A stretch of DNA of 64,000 nucleotides from JAIOSF01 sp047159865 (GTDB lineage: Bacteria > Campylobacterota > Campylobacteria > Campylobacterales > Arcobacteraceae): contig NZ_AP038804.1 in NCBI RefSeq assembly GCF_047159865.1, forward strand, positions 1,860,001 through 1,924,000. Direction: 5' to 3'. Under the pieces are notes generated by a model. That model saw only the letters and a program-made list of their open reading frames with translations, did no database searches and was not told where the DNA came from. Both the position numbers and the translations under genes were made by a program. This document shows, piece by piece, positions 52,522-60,836 of this stretch. Position 1 is the first letter of the stretch. Each line of letters begins with the position of its first letter.

Positions 52522-52884
52522 ATGTCAACAGAATTAATTCTTGCATCTGTTATTTTTGTTTCGATTGGCTGTATTTTAGTTGGTGTATTTGTACTAACAC
52601 AATTTATAGGTCCCAATAATAAAGACTCAAAAATAAAAAACACAGTATACGAAAGTGGTGTAACCAATCCAGTAGGAAATACAAGTATAAGGTTTTCAGT
52701 CAAATTTTACTTGGTTGCAATATCATTTTTACTTTTTGATGTAGAAATCATTTTTATGTTTCCTTGGGCAGTTAATGTTCTTGAGTTAGGATATGGCGGG
52801 CTAATTAAAATGTTTGTTTTTGTAGGACTTTTATTTTTAGGTTTAATGTATATGTATAAGAAAAAGGCTTTAGAATGGGATTAG
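52522..52884 (+). CDS. nuoA: NADH-quinone oxidoreductase subunit A
   Basis: NuoA (120 residues) is a three-helix membrane subunit of complex I near the quinone channel. Visible are the conserved loop YESGVTNPVGNTSIRFSVKFYLVAISFLLFDVEIIFMFPWA, with the acidic DVE that is invariant in the family. An AGGATAAG site precedes the ATG. It is the first gene of the operon; its end overlaps nuoB by ten bases. Confidence 0.95.
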   Translation: MSTELILASVIFVSIGCILVGVFVLTQFIGPNNKDSKIKNTVYESGVTNPVGNTSIRFSVKFYLVAISFLLFDVEIIFMFPWAVNVLELGYGGLIKMFVFVGLLFLGLMYMYKKKALEWD

Positions 52885-53396
52885 GATCAGAATCAAGTTT
52901 AGGGGATTCAGTTGTAACAACACAATTAGATCATGCAATTAACTGGGGGCGTTCATATTCACTATGGCCAATGGTTTTTGGAACAGCCTGTTGTGGAATT
53001 GAGTTTATGAGTGTTGCTGGAGCGAAATATGATATTTCACAATTTGGAGCAGAAGTTGTTCGGTTTTCTCCACGACAAGCAGATTTACTGATCGTTGCAG
53101 GAACAATTTCGTATAAACAAGCTCCAATTTTAAAGAAAATTTATGAGCAGATGTGTGAGCCTAAATGGGTTATATCTATGGGTGCATGTGCCTGTTCTGG
53201 TGGTTTTTATGACAATTATACAACTCTTCAAGGGATAGATGAGATCATACCTGTAGATGAATATATAGCAGGATGTCCACCACGACCTGAAGCTGTTATT
53301 GATGCTATTATGAGAATACAAGAGAAATCTAAAGATGAATCTATTTTAAAAGATAGAGTAAAAGAATATAAAGGATTTTTAGATGTTGAAGTGTGA
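52875..53396 (+). CDS. nuoB: NADH-quinone oxidoreductase subunit B
   Basis: NuoB (173 residues) binds cluster N2, which reduces quinone. The tandem cysteines are in FGTACCGIEFMSV, with the further ligands in MGACACSGGFYDN and YIAGCPPRPEAVI. The RADLLIVAG-type segment reads QADLLIVAGTISYKQAP. The end overlaps nuoCD. Confidence 0.96.
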   Translation: MGLGSESSLGDSVVTTQLDHAINWGRSYSLWPMVFGTACCGIEFMSVAGAKYDISQFGAEVVRFSPRQADLLIVAGTISYKQAPILKKIYEQMCEPKWVISMGACACSGGFYDNYTTLQGIDEIIPVDEYIAGCPPRPEAVIDAIMRIQEKSKDESILKDRVKEYKGFLDVEV

Positions 53397-55017
53397 TATG
53401 CTCATAGAATCAAAAGATTTAAAATCTACGATTACAAAACTTAAAAATGAAGAGAACTATGTTCTTTTATTGGATATAACGGTTGTTGATTATTTGGAGT
53501 TTCCGGATGTAACGCCTTCACGGTTTGCAGCAATATATATTTTGAGAGACTCATCTTACAAAAAAGAGATTACAGTTAAAACATTTGTTGATGATGACAC
53601 TTTAGAGTTGGATTCGATCACTGATCTGTATCTTTCTGCAAACTGGGCTGAAAGAGAAACTTATGACCAATATGGTGTAAAGTTTAAAGGTCATCCAAAT
53701 TTAAAAAGACTTTTAAATCATCATCAATTTATAGGGTATCCTTTACGAAAAGATTATTCGATCACAAAAGGGCAGATTTGTACTGAGACTGAAGATCTGA
53801 TGGATGAGATGGAACCACGACTCAAGTCAAAGGGATACACAGATGAAGAGATAGATGGGCTAATGCTGCTCAATGTTGGACCATCACATCCGGCTTCTCA
53901 CGGTACGATTAGAAACTTTGCAGCGATGGAAGGTGAAACTATTACTACTTGTATCACTGAGATTGGGTATCTTCACAGAGGATTTGAAAAATCATGTGAA
54001 AATCATACTTACTCTCAAATCATCCCTTATACAGATAGATTAAACTACTGTAGTGCTATTTTAAATAATATAGGGTATGCAAAAGCTGTTGAAGAGATGC
54101 TTGATATCGATATCACACCTCGTGCAAAAATGATCCGTATTATTACAGGTGAGTTAAGTCGTATCATGGATCACCTTGTTTGTAATGGTGCAAATATGGT
54201 CGATTTGGGTGGTCTTACAAACTACTGGTATCTTTTTGCACCAAGAGATTTAGCCTATGATCTCCTTTCAAAACTAACAGGTGCTAGACTTACAAACACC
54301 TATACAAGAATTGGTGGTTTAGAGTTTGACCTTTATGATGGTTTTGAAGCTGATTTAGCAAATGTTTTAAAAGAGGTTGAGATCGCTATTAGTGATTGTT
54401 TAAGTTTAATTGAACACAACAGAATCTTTCACGATAGAACACAAGATGTTGGAGTAATAAAAGCAGACTTTGCTTTAAGTTATGGGATCACTGGACCAAA
54501 TTTAAGAGCAGCTGGTGTTCCTTTTGATTTACGAAAAGATAAACCATATTATGGATATGAAAACTTTGATTTCGATGTAGTTATTGGTAGTCACGGTGAT
54601 GTATATGATAGAATGATGTGTCGTTTTGAAGAGATGAAACAATCAATTAAAATAATAAGACAAGCAATGAAAGAGTTACCTGATGGTCCTTTAAATATCA
54701 ATGCGCCAGGAATATTACTCCCATCAAAAGAAGATGTATATGGAAATATTGAAGGGTTAATGAATCAATTTAAACTTACTATTGATGGTATTAAAGTTCC
54801 AAAAGGGGAACACTATTCTTACACTGAAGGTGGAAATGGTGAGCTTGGATTTTATATAGCAAGTGATGGAAGCGGACGACCATATAAAGTTAAATGTAGA
54901 CCGCCAAGTTTTTACTCACTTGCTGCATATGCAGATATAGTAGAGGGCGGAATGCTAGCAGATGCTATTGTTACAATGGCAAGTATGAATTTTATTGCTG
55001 GGGAGTTTGATAGATAA
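53383..55017 (+). CDS. nuoCD: NADH-quinone oxidoreductase fused subunit C/D
   Basis: The 544-residue product joins NuoC (~1-140: WAERETYDQYGVKFKGHPNLKRLL) and NuoD (~160-544: LNVGPSHPASHGTIR, GYLHRGFEKSCE, PYTDRLNYCSA, DGSGRPYKVKCRPPSF). NuoD forms the quinone pocket together with NuoB; its His and Asp/Tyr positions are present. The fusion resembles the E. coli form; many Campylobacterota keep the two separate. An ATG five codons inside (53398) is an alternative start. It overlaps nuoE by one base. Confidence 0.95.
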   Translation: MLKCDMLIESKDLKSTITKLKNEENYVLLLDITVVDYLEFPDVTPSRFAAIYILRDSSYKKEITVKTFVDDDTLELDSITDLYLSANWAERETYDQYGVKFKGHPNLKRLLNHHQFIGYPLRKDYSITKGQICTETEDLMDEMEPRLKSKGYTDEEIDGLMLLNVGPSHPASHGTIRNFAAMEGETITTCITEIGYLHRGFEKSCENHTYSQIIPYTDRLNYCSAILNNIGYAKAVEEMLDIDITPRAKMIRIITGELSRIMDHLVCNGANMVDLGGLTNYWYLFAPRDLAYDLLSKLTGARLTNTYTRIGGLEFDLYDGFEADLANVLKEVEIAISDCLSLIEHNRIFHDRTQDVGVIKADFALSYGITGPNLRAAGVPFDLRKDKPYYGYENFDFDVVIGSHGDVYDRMMCRFEEMKQSIKIIRQAMKELPDGPLNINAPGILLPSKEDVYGNIEGLMNQFKLTIDGIKVPKGEHYSYTEGGNGELGFYIASDGSGRPYKVKCRPPSFYSLAAYADIVEGGMLADAIVTMASMNFIAGEFDR

Positions 55018-55493
55018 TGGAAAATTTTAAATATACAGAAGAGAATGAAAAAGAGTTTCAAAGAATATTAGAAAAATACCCAAACTCTGATGCAATGATG
55101 CTTCCTGGACTTTGGTTAGTACAAGAACAAATAGGTTGGGTAAGTCCTGCTGCTATGATTTTTATGGCAGATAGACTTGGGAAAACTCCAATAGAAGTAC
55201 ATAGTTTTGCTACTTTTTATACAATGTTCAACCTTGAACCAATAGGGACATATCACATAGAACTTTGTAAAACTCTTTCATGTATGATTATGGGAGCACC
55301 TGAACTTAAAAAGTTTATCAAAGATACTTTAGGAATTGGACCTGGTGAGACTAGTGCTGATGGAAAATTCCATTTTAGTGAAGTCGAGTGTCAAGGTGCC
55401 TGTGGTGGAGCTCCTATGATTGCTTTAAATCATACTTATCATGAAAATTTAACTGTTGAAAAACTTGAAAATATTATCAAGGGGTGTAAGTAA
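55017..55493 (+). CDS. nuoE: NADH-quinone oxidoreductase subunit E
   Basis: NuoE (158 residues) is a thioredoxin-fold protein holding the [2Fe-2S] cluster N1a of the NADH input module. Ligands are visible in ELCKTLSC and VECQGACGGAP. The N-terminal LPGLWLVQEQIGWVSPAAM is typical. Presence of a true NuoE separates this organism from Campylobacter jejuni and Helicobacter pylori, which lack it. Overlaps nuoF by one base. Confidence 0.95.
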   Translation: MENFKYTEENEKEFQRILEKYPNSDAMMLPGLWLVQEQIGWVSPAAMIFMADRLGKTPIEVHSFATFYTMFNLEPIGTYHIELCKTLSCMIMGAPELKKFIKDTLGIGPGETSADGKFHFSEVECQGACGGAPMIALNHTYHENLTVEKLENIIKGCK

Positions 55494-56788
55494 TGAATAT
55501 AGATGAGATGATAGTAAAAATTGTAAGTAAAAACTTTGATATTCCAGATTCACATAAACTAGAAGTTGCTCTAAAAAATGGAAGATATGAATCTATTGAT
55601 AAACTTTTTACTATGGCTCCAGATGATGTGACAGAAGAGGTTTGTAAATCAGGACTTCGTGGAAAAGGTGGAGGAGGAGCAGCTTGTGGACCTAAATGGA
55701 AACTTATGCCACCAGTTGATGAACGACCTCGATATTTGATTGCAAATGGTGATGAATCAGAACCAGGAACATTTAAAGATAGACAAATTTTTGAGTATGA
55801 TCCACATCTTTTAATAGAGGGAATTATTTGTTCATCGTATGCAATTGGAGCTCATGATTGTTATATTTATATACGAGGTGAATATAAATTTTTCATTGAT
55901 AGATTAAATGCAGCGATTGAAGAAGCGTATGCCGCTAATATAATTGGTGAAAAAGTGATGAATAAATATGACTATCGTATGAACATAACAGTTCATAGAG
56001 GTGGTGGTGCGTATATTTGTGGTGAAAAATCTGCACTTATTGAATCAATTGAAGGGAAAAGAGGGCATCCAAGACTTAAGCCACATGGTAAAGAGTGTGA
56101 GTGGTTCTTTGGAAACCCTGCAACCGTAAATAATGTAGAAACAATAGCCTCTGTTCCAAATATCGTACTTAATGGTTATGAATCATATACAAAGTATGGA
56201 ACCGAAAAAGCTCCAGGAACTATGTTGTTTGCTATGAGTGGACCTGTAAAAAATCCAGGCGTTTATGAGCTTCAATATGGTTGTAAAATGACTGAAGTAA
56301 TCGAAAAAATTGGCGGAGGTATGAAAGATGGCTTAAAATTAAAAGCTGTTATTCCAGGTGGAGCTTCATGTCCTATTTTAACTGCCGAAGAAGTAGAAAA
56401 AGCTTATTTAGATTATGAAACGATGTGGGATATTGGTTCTACCTTAGGTACAGGTGGAATGATGATCATTCCTGAGGGTGTTTCTATGGTTGATGTTGCT
56501 AAAAACCTAATAGAGTTCTATCATCACGAATCATGTGGTCAGTGTACACCTTGTCGTGAGGGGTGTGGTTGGATAGATACAATTATAGAAAGAATTTTAG
56601 ATGGTCATGGAACAATTTCTGATTTAACAACAATTTTAGATGTATGTGAAACAATGAATGGAAAAACTGTATGTGTATTTGCACCTGCTGTTAAAGATAT
56701 CATTAAAAGTCTAGTTGAAAAATATAGAGATGAATTTGTTGCGTATATTGAAAATACGAAAGAACAAGGAGATGCAATCAATGGGTGA
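55493..56788 (+). CDS. nuoF: NADH-quinone oxidoreductase subunit F
   Basis: NuoF (431 residues) oxidises NADH using FMN and passes electrons to cluster N3. The nucleotide loop GLRGKGGGGAACGPKWK, the FMN segment NGDESEPGTFKDR, and the cluster motif ESCGQCTPCREGCGW with the last cysteine in GKTVCVFAPA are all present. With NuoE and NuoG it makes a full NADH-dependent module, so this complex I should use NADH rather than only another donor. Overlaps nuoG by eight bases. Confidence 0.96.
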   Translation: MNIDEMIVKIVSKNFDIPDSHKLEVALKNGRYESIDKLFTMAPDDVTEEVCKSGLRGKGGGGAACGPKWKLMPPVDERPRYLIANGDESEPGTFKDRQIFEYDPHLLIEGIICSSYAIGAHDCYIYIRGEYKFFIDRLNAAIEEAYAANIIGEKVMNKYDYRMNITVHRGGGAYICGEKSALIESIEGKRGHPRLKPHGKECEWFFGNPATVNNVETIASVPNIVLNGYESYTKYGTEKAPGTMLFAMSGPVKNPGVYELQYGCKMTEVIEKIGGGMKDGLKLKAVIPGGASCPILTAEEVEKAYLDYETMWDIGSTLGTGGMMIIPEGVSMVDVAKNLIEFYHHESCGQCTPCREGCGWIDTIIERILDGHGTISDLTTILDVCETMNGKTVCVFAPAVKDIIKSLVEKYRDEFVAYIENTKEQGDAING

Positions 56789-58217
56789 AATGGTTAATAT
56801 AACAGTCAATGGTGCAAAAATGGAGGCAGAAAAAGGGAGTTTATTAATTGATAAACTTCTTGATGAAAATATTCATATACCTCATTTTTGTTATCATCAA
56901 GTTCTTGGAAAAGATGGTAACTGTAGAATGTGTATGGTTGCAATTGAGGGACAAAAAAGACCACAAATTGCTTGTGATACTCCTATCAAAGAGGGTATGG
57001 AAGTTCGAACTCAGGGTGAAAATATTGAAAAAGTTAGAAGAGATATTTTAGAGCTTCAACTGATCAATCACCCAATTGATTGTCCTACTTGTGATCAAGC
57101 TGGTGAGTGTAAACTTCAAGACTATTATATGGAATCTGGTTTTTATGAATCAAGAGTAAATGTAGAAGAGAAAACAAATCATGCAAAAAGAATTGATCTT
57201 GGTTCGAATGTAATGCTAGATCGTGAAAGATGTGTACTCTGTACACGATGTACACGATTTTGTTCAGATATTACAAAAACACATGAACTTGGAGTAATAA
57301 GTAGAAGTAATCACTCTTATATAGGAACATTTCCAGGACGACCGCTAGACAATCCTTATGCTATGAATGTAGTAGATTTGTGTCCAGTTGGAGCATTAAC
57401 ATCTAAAGATTTTAGATTTAAACAAAGAGTTTGGTTTATGGAAACTTTTGATGCTATTTGTGGTGGTTGTGCAAAAGGGTGTAATATATCTGTTGATCAT
57501 AGAAAAGAAAAATATAAAAATGATGAAATTTTTAGATTTAGACCTCGTGCAAATAAAGCTGTAAATGGTTGGTTTATGTGTGATGAAGGAAGACTTTCTT
57601 ACCACAATGAAAATGAGAATAGATTTGAGATTCCAAGACTAGAAAATGAAATTTCTGATTTTAAAAATGTGATGACTCATATATTTAAATATATCTCAAC
57701 AGTAAAAGAGATATTTTTTGTTTTAAGTCCTAGTTTATCAACAGAAGAGATGAAAAACTTACAAAATTTAGCTTCGAAATTAAATGCAAATATCTCAGGA
57801 TACTCGCCAGATACTATTGATGAAAATTTTGAAGATGATTATTTAAGAGAAAATGACAAATCAGCAAATAGAAAAACATTTAAAGAGTTAGGCATCGCTG
57901 AAGATGAAACAACATTTAAATCAAATTTAGAAAAAGCAAAACTTGTAGTAGTTGTTGATAATAGTTATTTTGAAAAGAATTTAGAACTATTAAATGATAA
58001 AAAAGTTATCTCTTTATTTTCTCATTTAAATCAAACTATTGAAAAGTCAAATGTAGCTATGCCAATAGCATCTTTTTATGAAAAATCAGGAACATACACA
58101 AATGTTGATGGGATTAAACAAAAAGTTGTTTCAAAAATGAAAAAAGATGATCAGGCTGAAACTATTACTTCAATAATTGAACATTTAAAAGATATGATTG
58201 CTAAAGGAACGCTATGA
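56781..58217 (+). CDS. nuoG: NADH-quinone oxidoreductase subunit G, short form
   Basis: From the ATG overlapping nuoF, 478 residues. Iron-sulfur sites are complete: [2Fe-2S] N1b (CYHQVLGKDGNCRMC ... C), the His-plus-three-Cys N5 (HPIDCPTCDQAGEC), N4 (CVLCTRCTRFC ... C), and the extra N7 cluster (CGGCAKGC ... C). The molybdopterin-type domain that follows (~270-478) is much shorter than in E. coli NuoG (908 residues), and nuoH starts four bases before its stop, so no second half is hidden. I read it as a reduced but functional subunit. Confidence 0.9.
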   Translation: MGEMVNITVNGAKMEAEKGSLLIDKLLDENIHIPHFCYHQVLGKDGNCRMCMVAIEGQKRPQIACDTPIKEGMEVRTQGENIEKVRRDILELQLINHPIDCPTCDQAGECKLQDYYMESGFYESRVNVEEKTNHAKRIDLGSNVMLDRERCVLCTRCTRFCSDITKTHELGVISRSNHSYIGTFPGRPLDNPYAMNVVDLCPVGALTSKDFRFKQRVWFMETFDAICGGCAKGCNISVDHRKEKYKNDEIFRFRPRANKAVNGWFMCDEGRLSYHNENENRFEIPRLENEISDFKNVMTHIFKYISTVKEIFFVLSPSLSTEEMKNLQNLASKLNANISGYSPDTIDENFEDDYLRENDKSANRKTFKELGIAEDETTFKSNLEKAKLVVVVDNSYFEKNLELLNDKKVISLFSHLNQTIEKSNVAMPIASFYEKSGTYTNVDGIKQKVVSKMKKDDQAETITSIIEHLKDMIAKGTL

Positions 58218-59497
58218 GTACTTCAACAACGGTAATATTAATAGTAAATATCACAATTGCTGCTTTACTAGCAGTTGGATTAACACCACTTTTTGTATGG
58301 TGGGAGAGAAGAATATCTGGATTTATTCAAGATAGATCAGGTCCAAATCGATGTAATATTGGACCTTTACGATTAGGTGGTTTGATACAAAGTTTTGCAG
58401 ATATGTTAAAACTTGTATTTAAAGAGGATTTTGTTGCAAAACATATCAAGCATACATTTTTATTTACTATTGCACCAGGAATCGTATTTTTATGTTCATT
58501 TTTAACATTTGCGATGATCCCTTTTGCAGATGAGCTTATAATAGATGGTAAGTCACATATTATGCAAGCTATTCCAGCAGATTTTGGAATGTTATGGTTT
58601 TTAGCTTTTGCTGGTTTATCTATATATGGAATTATTTTAGGTGGATTTTCATCAGAGAGTAAGTATGGACTTTTAGGATCAATTAGAGCAGCTGCGCAAG
58701 TTGTTTCTTATGAAGCTCCGATGGTTTTGGCATTAATGTCTATGGTTATATGTTATGGTTCAATTCACTTAACAGATATTGTTAATGCACAAGCAGGTAC
58801 ATATCTTGGTGTTATTCCAATGTGGGGTATTTTTATACAGCCATTAGCTGCTATTATTTTTATCATCTGTTCATTTGCAGAAACAAACAGAGCTCCATTT
58901 GATATTGCAGAGGGTGAATCAGAAATTGTTGCAGGATATCATACAGAGTATTCAGCTATGAGATTTGGTTTGTTTCAAGTAGGTGAATATGCGGCTATGA
59001 GTGCTTCGTGTGCGATTATTGTAACTTTATTTTTTGGTGGATATCATATTCCATGGGCTGATACTGCTTTTATTCAGTCAAATATGAATTATGTGATGAT
59101 TGCTATTATGATTCTTTTACCTCTTGGTGTATGGAGTTTTACAAAATGGATGAAAAAAAATAATAAAGCGATTGGTGAAGATTTATCAAGAGTAAAAGAA
59201 ACAAGAATTTTAACTATTGCTTTTTGGAGTATAGCTATTATAATTGTAGCTTTAATGGCATATTTTTTAATCACAGGAATTGATGCAAATGGTGTAAATA
59301 TCATGACGGCTGTTATTCAAATAGGAACATTTTTGGTAAAATTTTTCATGATGGCATTTGTATATATTTGGGTGAGATGGACTGTTTTACGATTTAGATA
59401 TGATCAGTTACAGATGTTAGGTTGGAAAGTTTTAATACCATTATCACTTTTAAACATTGTTGTTACAGCTACGATTATTGTAGTGTTAGGGAGTTAA
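58214..59497 (+). CDS. nuoH: NADH-quinone oxidoreductase subunit H
   Basis: NuoH (427 residues) is the membrane subunit contacting the quinone cavity. Typical blocks are FVWWERRISGFIQDRSGPNRC, SFADMLKLVFKED, GSIRAAAQVVSYEAPM, and the acidic loop CSFAETNRAPFDIAEGESEIVAGYHTEYS. It is about 100 residues longer than E. coli NuoH; the excess includes a charged insert (KWMKKNNKAIGEDLSRVKETRIL) between late helices. It overlaps nuoG by four bases and is followed one base later by nuoI. Confidence 0.95.
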   Translation: MSTSTTVILIVNITIAALLAVGLTPLFVWWERRISGFIQDRSGPNRCNIGPLRLGGLIQSFADMLKLVFKEDFVAKHIKHTFLFTIAPGIVFLCSFLTFAMIPFADELIIDGKSHIMQAIPADFGMLWFLAFAGLSIYGIILGGFSSESKYGLLGSIRAAAQVVSYEAPMVLALMSMVICYGSIHLTDIVNAQAGTYLGVIPMWGIFIQPLAAIIFIICSFAETNRAPFDIAEGESEIVAGYHTEYSAMRFGLFQVGEYAAMSASCAIIVTLFFGGYHIPWADTAFIQSNMNYVMIAIMILLPLGVWSFTKWMKKNNKAIGEDLSRVKETRILTIAFWSIAIIIVALMAYFLITGIDANGVNIMTAVIQIGTFLVKFFMMAFVYIWVRWTVLRFRYDQLQMLGWKVLIPLSLLNIVVTATIIVVLGS

Positions 59498-59498
59498 T

Positions 59499-60005
59499 AT
59501 GGGAATTACAGTAGTAAAAAGAGAGGGAAAATCTTTTAAAGATAAATTGTTTTTACCAGCTATTTTTAGTGGAATGAAAACTACTTTAAAACATTTTCGA
59601 ACAAATCTAAAAGATAATGATAATCTAAGAACAAGACACTATCCTGAGGTGCAACCAGATGATCTTAATGAAAGATATAGAGGAGTGCATAGACTCACAA
59701 AACATGAAGATCAGACTGAGAAATGTGTGGCATGTTATATGTGTGCTACTGCTTGTCCTGCTGACTGTATCTTTATTGAAGCAGAAGAAAGGTTTGATGG
59801 AGTTGATGAGAAACGACCAAAAGAGTTCAAAATAGATCTTTTAGAGTGTGTTTTTTGTGGATACTGTGTTGAGGCGTGTCCTTGTGATGCTATTCGTATG
59901 GATACAGGTATATTTTCATTTACAGGTGGAACAAGAGAAGAGTTTGTTCTGGATAAAAAAGCTTTAATGGCAAATGAAAGATCAAAGGATTTAAATGATG
60001 GTTGA
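59499..60005 (+). CDS. nuoI: NADH-quinone oxidoreductase subunit I
   Basis: NuoI (168 residues) holds the [4Fe-4S] clusters N6a and N6b between NuoG and NuoB. Both ferredoxin motifs are present, CVACYMCATACPADC and CVFCGYCVEACPCDA. The N-terminal GMKTTLKHF segment anchors at the membrane arm. Its end overlaps nuoJ. Confidence 0.96.
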   Translation: MGITVVKREGKSFKDKLFLPAIFSGMKTTLKHFRTNLKDNDNLRTRHYPEVQPDDLNERYRGVHRLTKHEDQTEKCVACYMCATACPADCIFIEAEERFDGVDEKRPKEFKIDLLECVFCGYCVEACPCDAIRMDTGIFSFTGGTREEFVLDKKALMANERSKDLNDG

Positions 60006-60525
60006 TGTATTGTTTATAGGATTGTCGTTACTTTCAGTCGGTGGTGCTCTTGCTATGCTTGTATATAAAAATCCTATGTATAGTGCATTGGGTGTGTTGA
60101 TTTCTATGTTAAGTGTTGCAGGAATTTTTGCACTTTTAAATGCAACATTTTTATTTATGGTACAAATCATAGTGTATGCTGGGGCGATAATGACGCTTAT
60201 TTTATTTATTTTAATGTTTTTAAATATTAGAGAAGAAGATTTACCAGAAGAACCAAATAAGTTTAAACTTATTGGATTGGGTGCAATTGTTATGATTCCA
60301 CTAAATATTTTAGTTATACAAGCAGTTTCTAAATTACCTGCAAAAGATATGTTATTAACAGATACTGATTTTGGTGATCTAGCACCTATAGGATTGGTAC
60401 TTTTTGACAATTGGTTAGTTGCATTTGAGTTAGTTTCTATATTACTTTTAGTTGCATTAATAGGTTCTGTTGTGCTTGCTAAAAAAAGAGTTAAAAGAGT
60501 TAAAAATCAAGGAGATGAATCATGA
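59995..60525 (+). CDS. nuoJ: NADH-quinone oxidoreductase subunit J
   Basis: NuoJ (176 residues, five helices) links the quinone site to the antiporter-like subunits. The pi-bulge helix region NATFLFMVQIIVYAGAIMTLILFILMF is typical. Two adjacent ATGs can serve as start; AAAGGA stands 5 and 8 bases before them, so either fits. It overlaps nuoK by four bases. Confidence 0.93.
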   Translation: MMVDVLFIGLSLLSVGGALAMLVYKNPMYSALGVLISMLSVAGIFALLNATFLFMVQIIVYAGAIMTLILFILMFLNIREEDLPEEPNKFKLIGLGAIVMIPLNILVIQAVSKLPAKDMLLTDTDFGDLAPIGLVLFDNWLVAFELVSILLLVALIGSVVLAKKRVKRVKNQGDES

Positions 60526-60836
60526 TTTCATTAACATCTTTAGCATTTGTTTCTATGATGCTTTTTTCAATCGGTGCAATAGGGGTAATATCAAGAAAAA
60601 ATATATTTGTAATATATATGTCTATAGAGATGATGCTTAACGGTATAAATCTGTTTTTAGTGACATTTGCAAGATATCATTTTGATATGGATCCTCAAAT
60701 TATTACGATTATGGTTATTGCTATTGCTGCTGCTGAAGCTGCAATCTTTTTATCAGTTATCATTTTGTTATTTCGATCTAAAAAATCACTTGATACAGAT
60801 GTTTTTACAACATTAACACAAGGGGAAAAATCATGA
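60522..60836 (+). CDS. nuoK: NADH-quinone oxidoreductase subunit K
   Basis: NuoK (104 residues) is a three-helix, MrpC-like subunit. The conserved membrane glutamates appear in MSIEMMLNGINLFLV and AIAAAEAAIFLSVIILLFR. AAGGAG precedes its ATG. It overlaps both neighbours by four bases. Confidence 0.95.
   Translation: MISLTSLAFVSMMLFSIGAIGVISRKNIFVIYMSIEMMLNGINLFLVTFARYHFDMDPQIITIMVIAIAAAEAAIFLSVIILLFRSKKSLDTDVFTTLTQGEKS

Noticed and set aside
56715..56780. Upstream extension of nuoG into nuoF
   Set aside because: The extension is out-of-frame nuoF sequence; the ATG at 56781 gives the usual NuoG start (MVNITVNG nearby).
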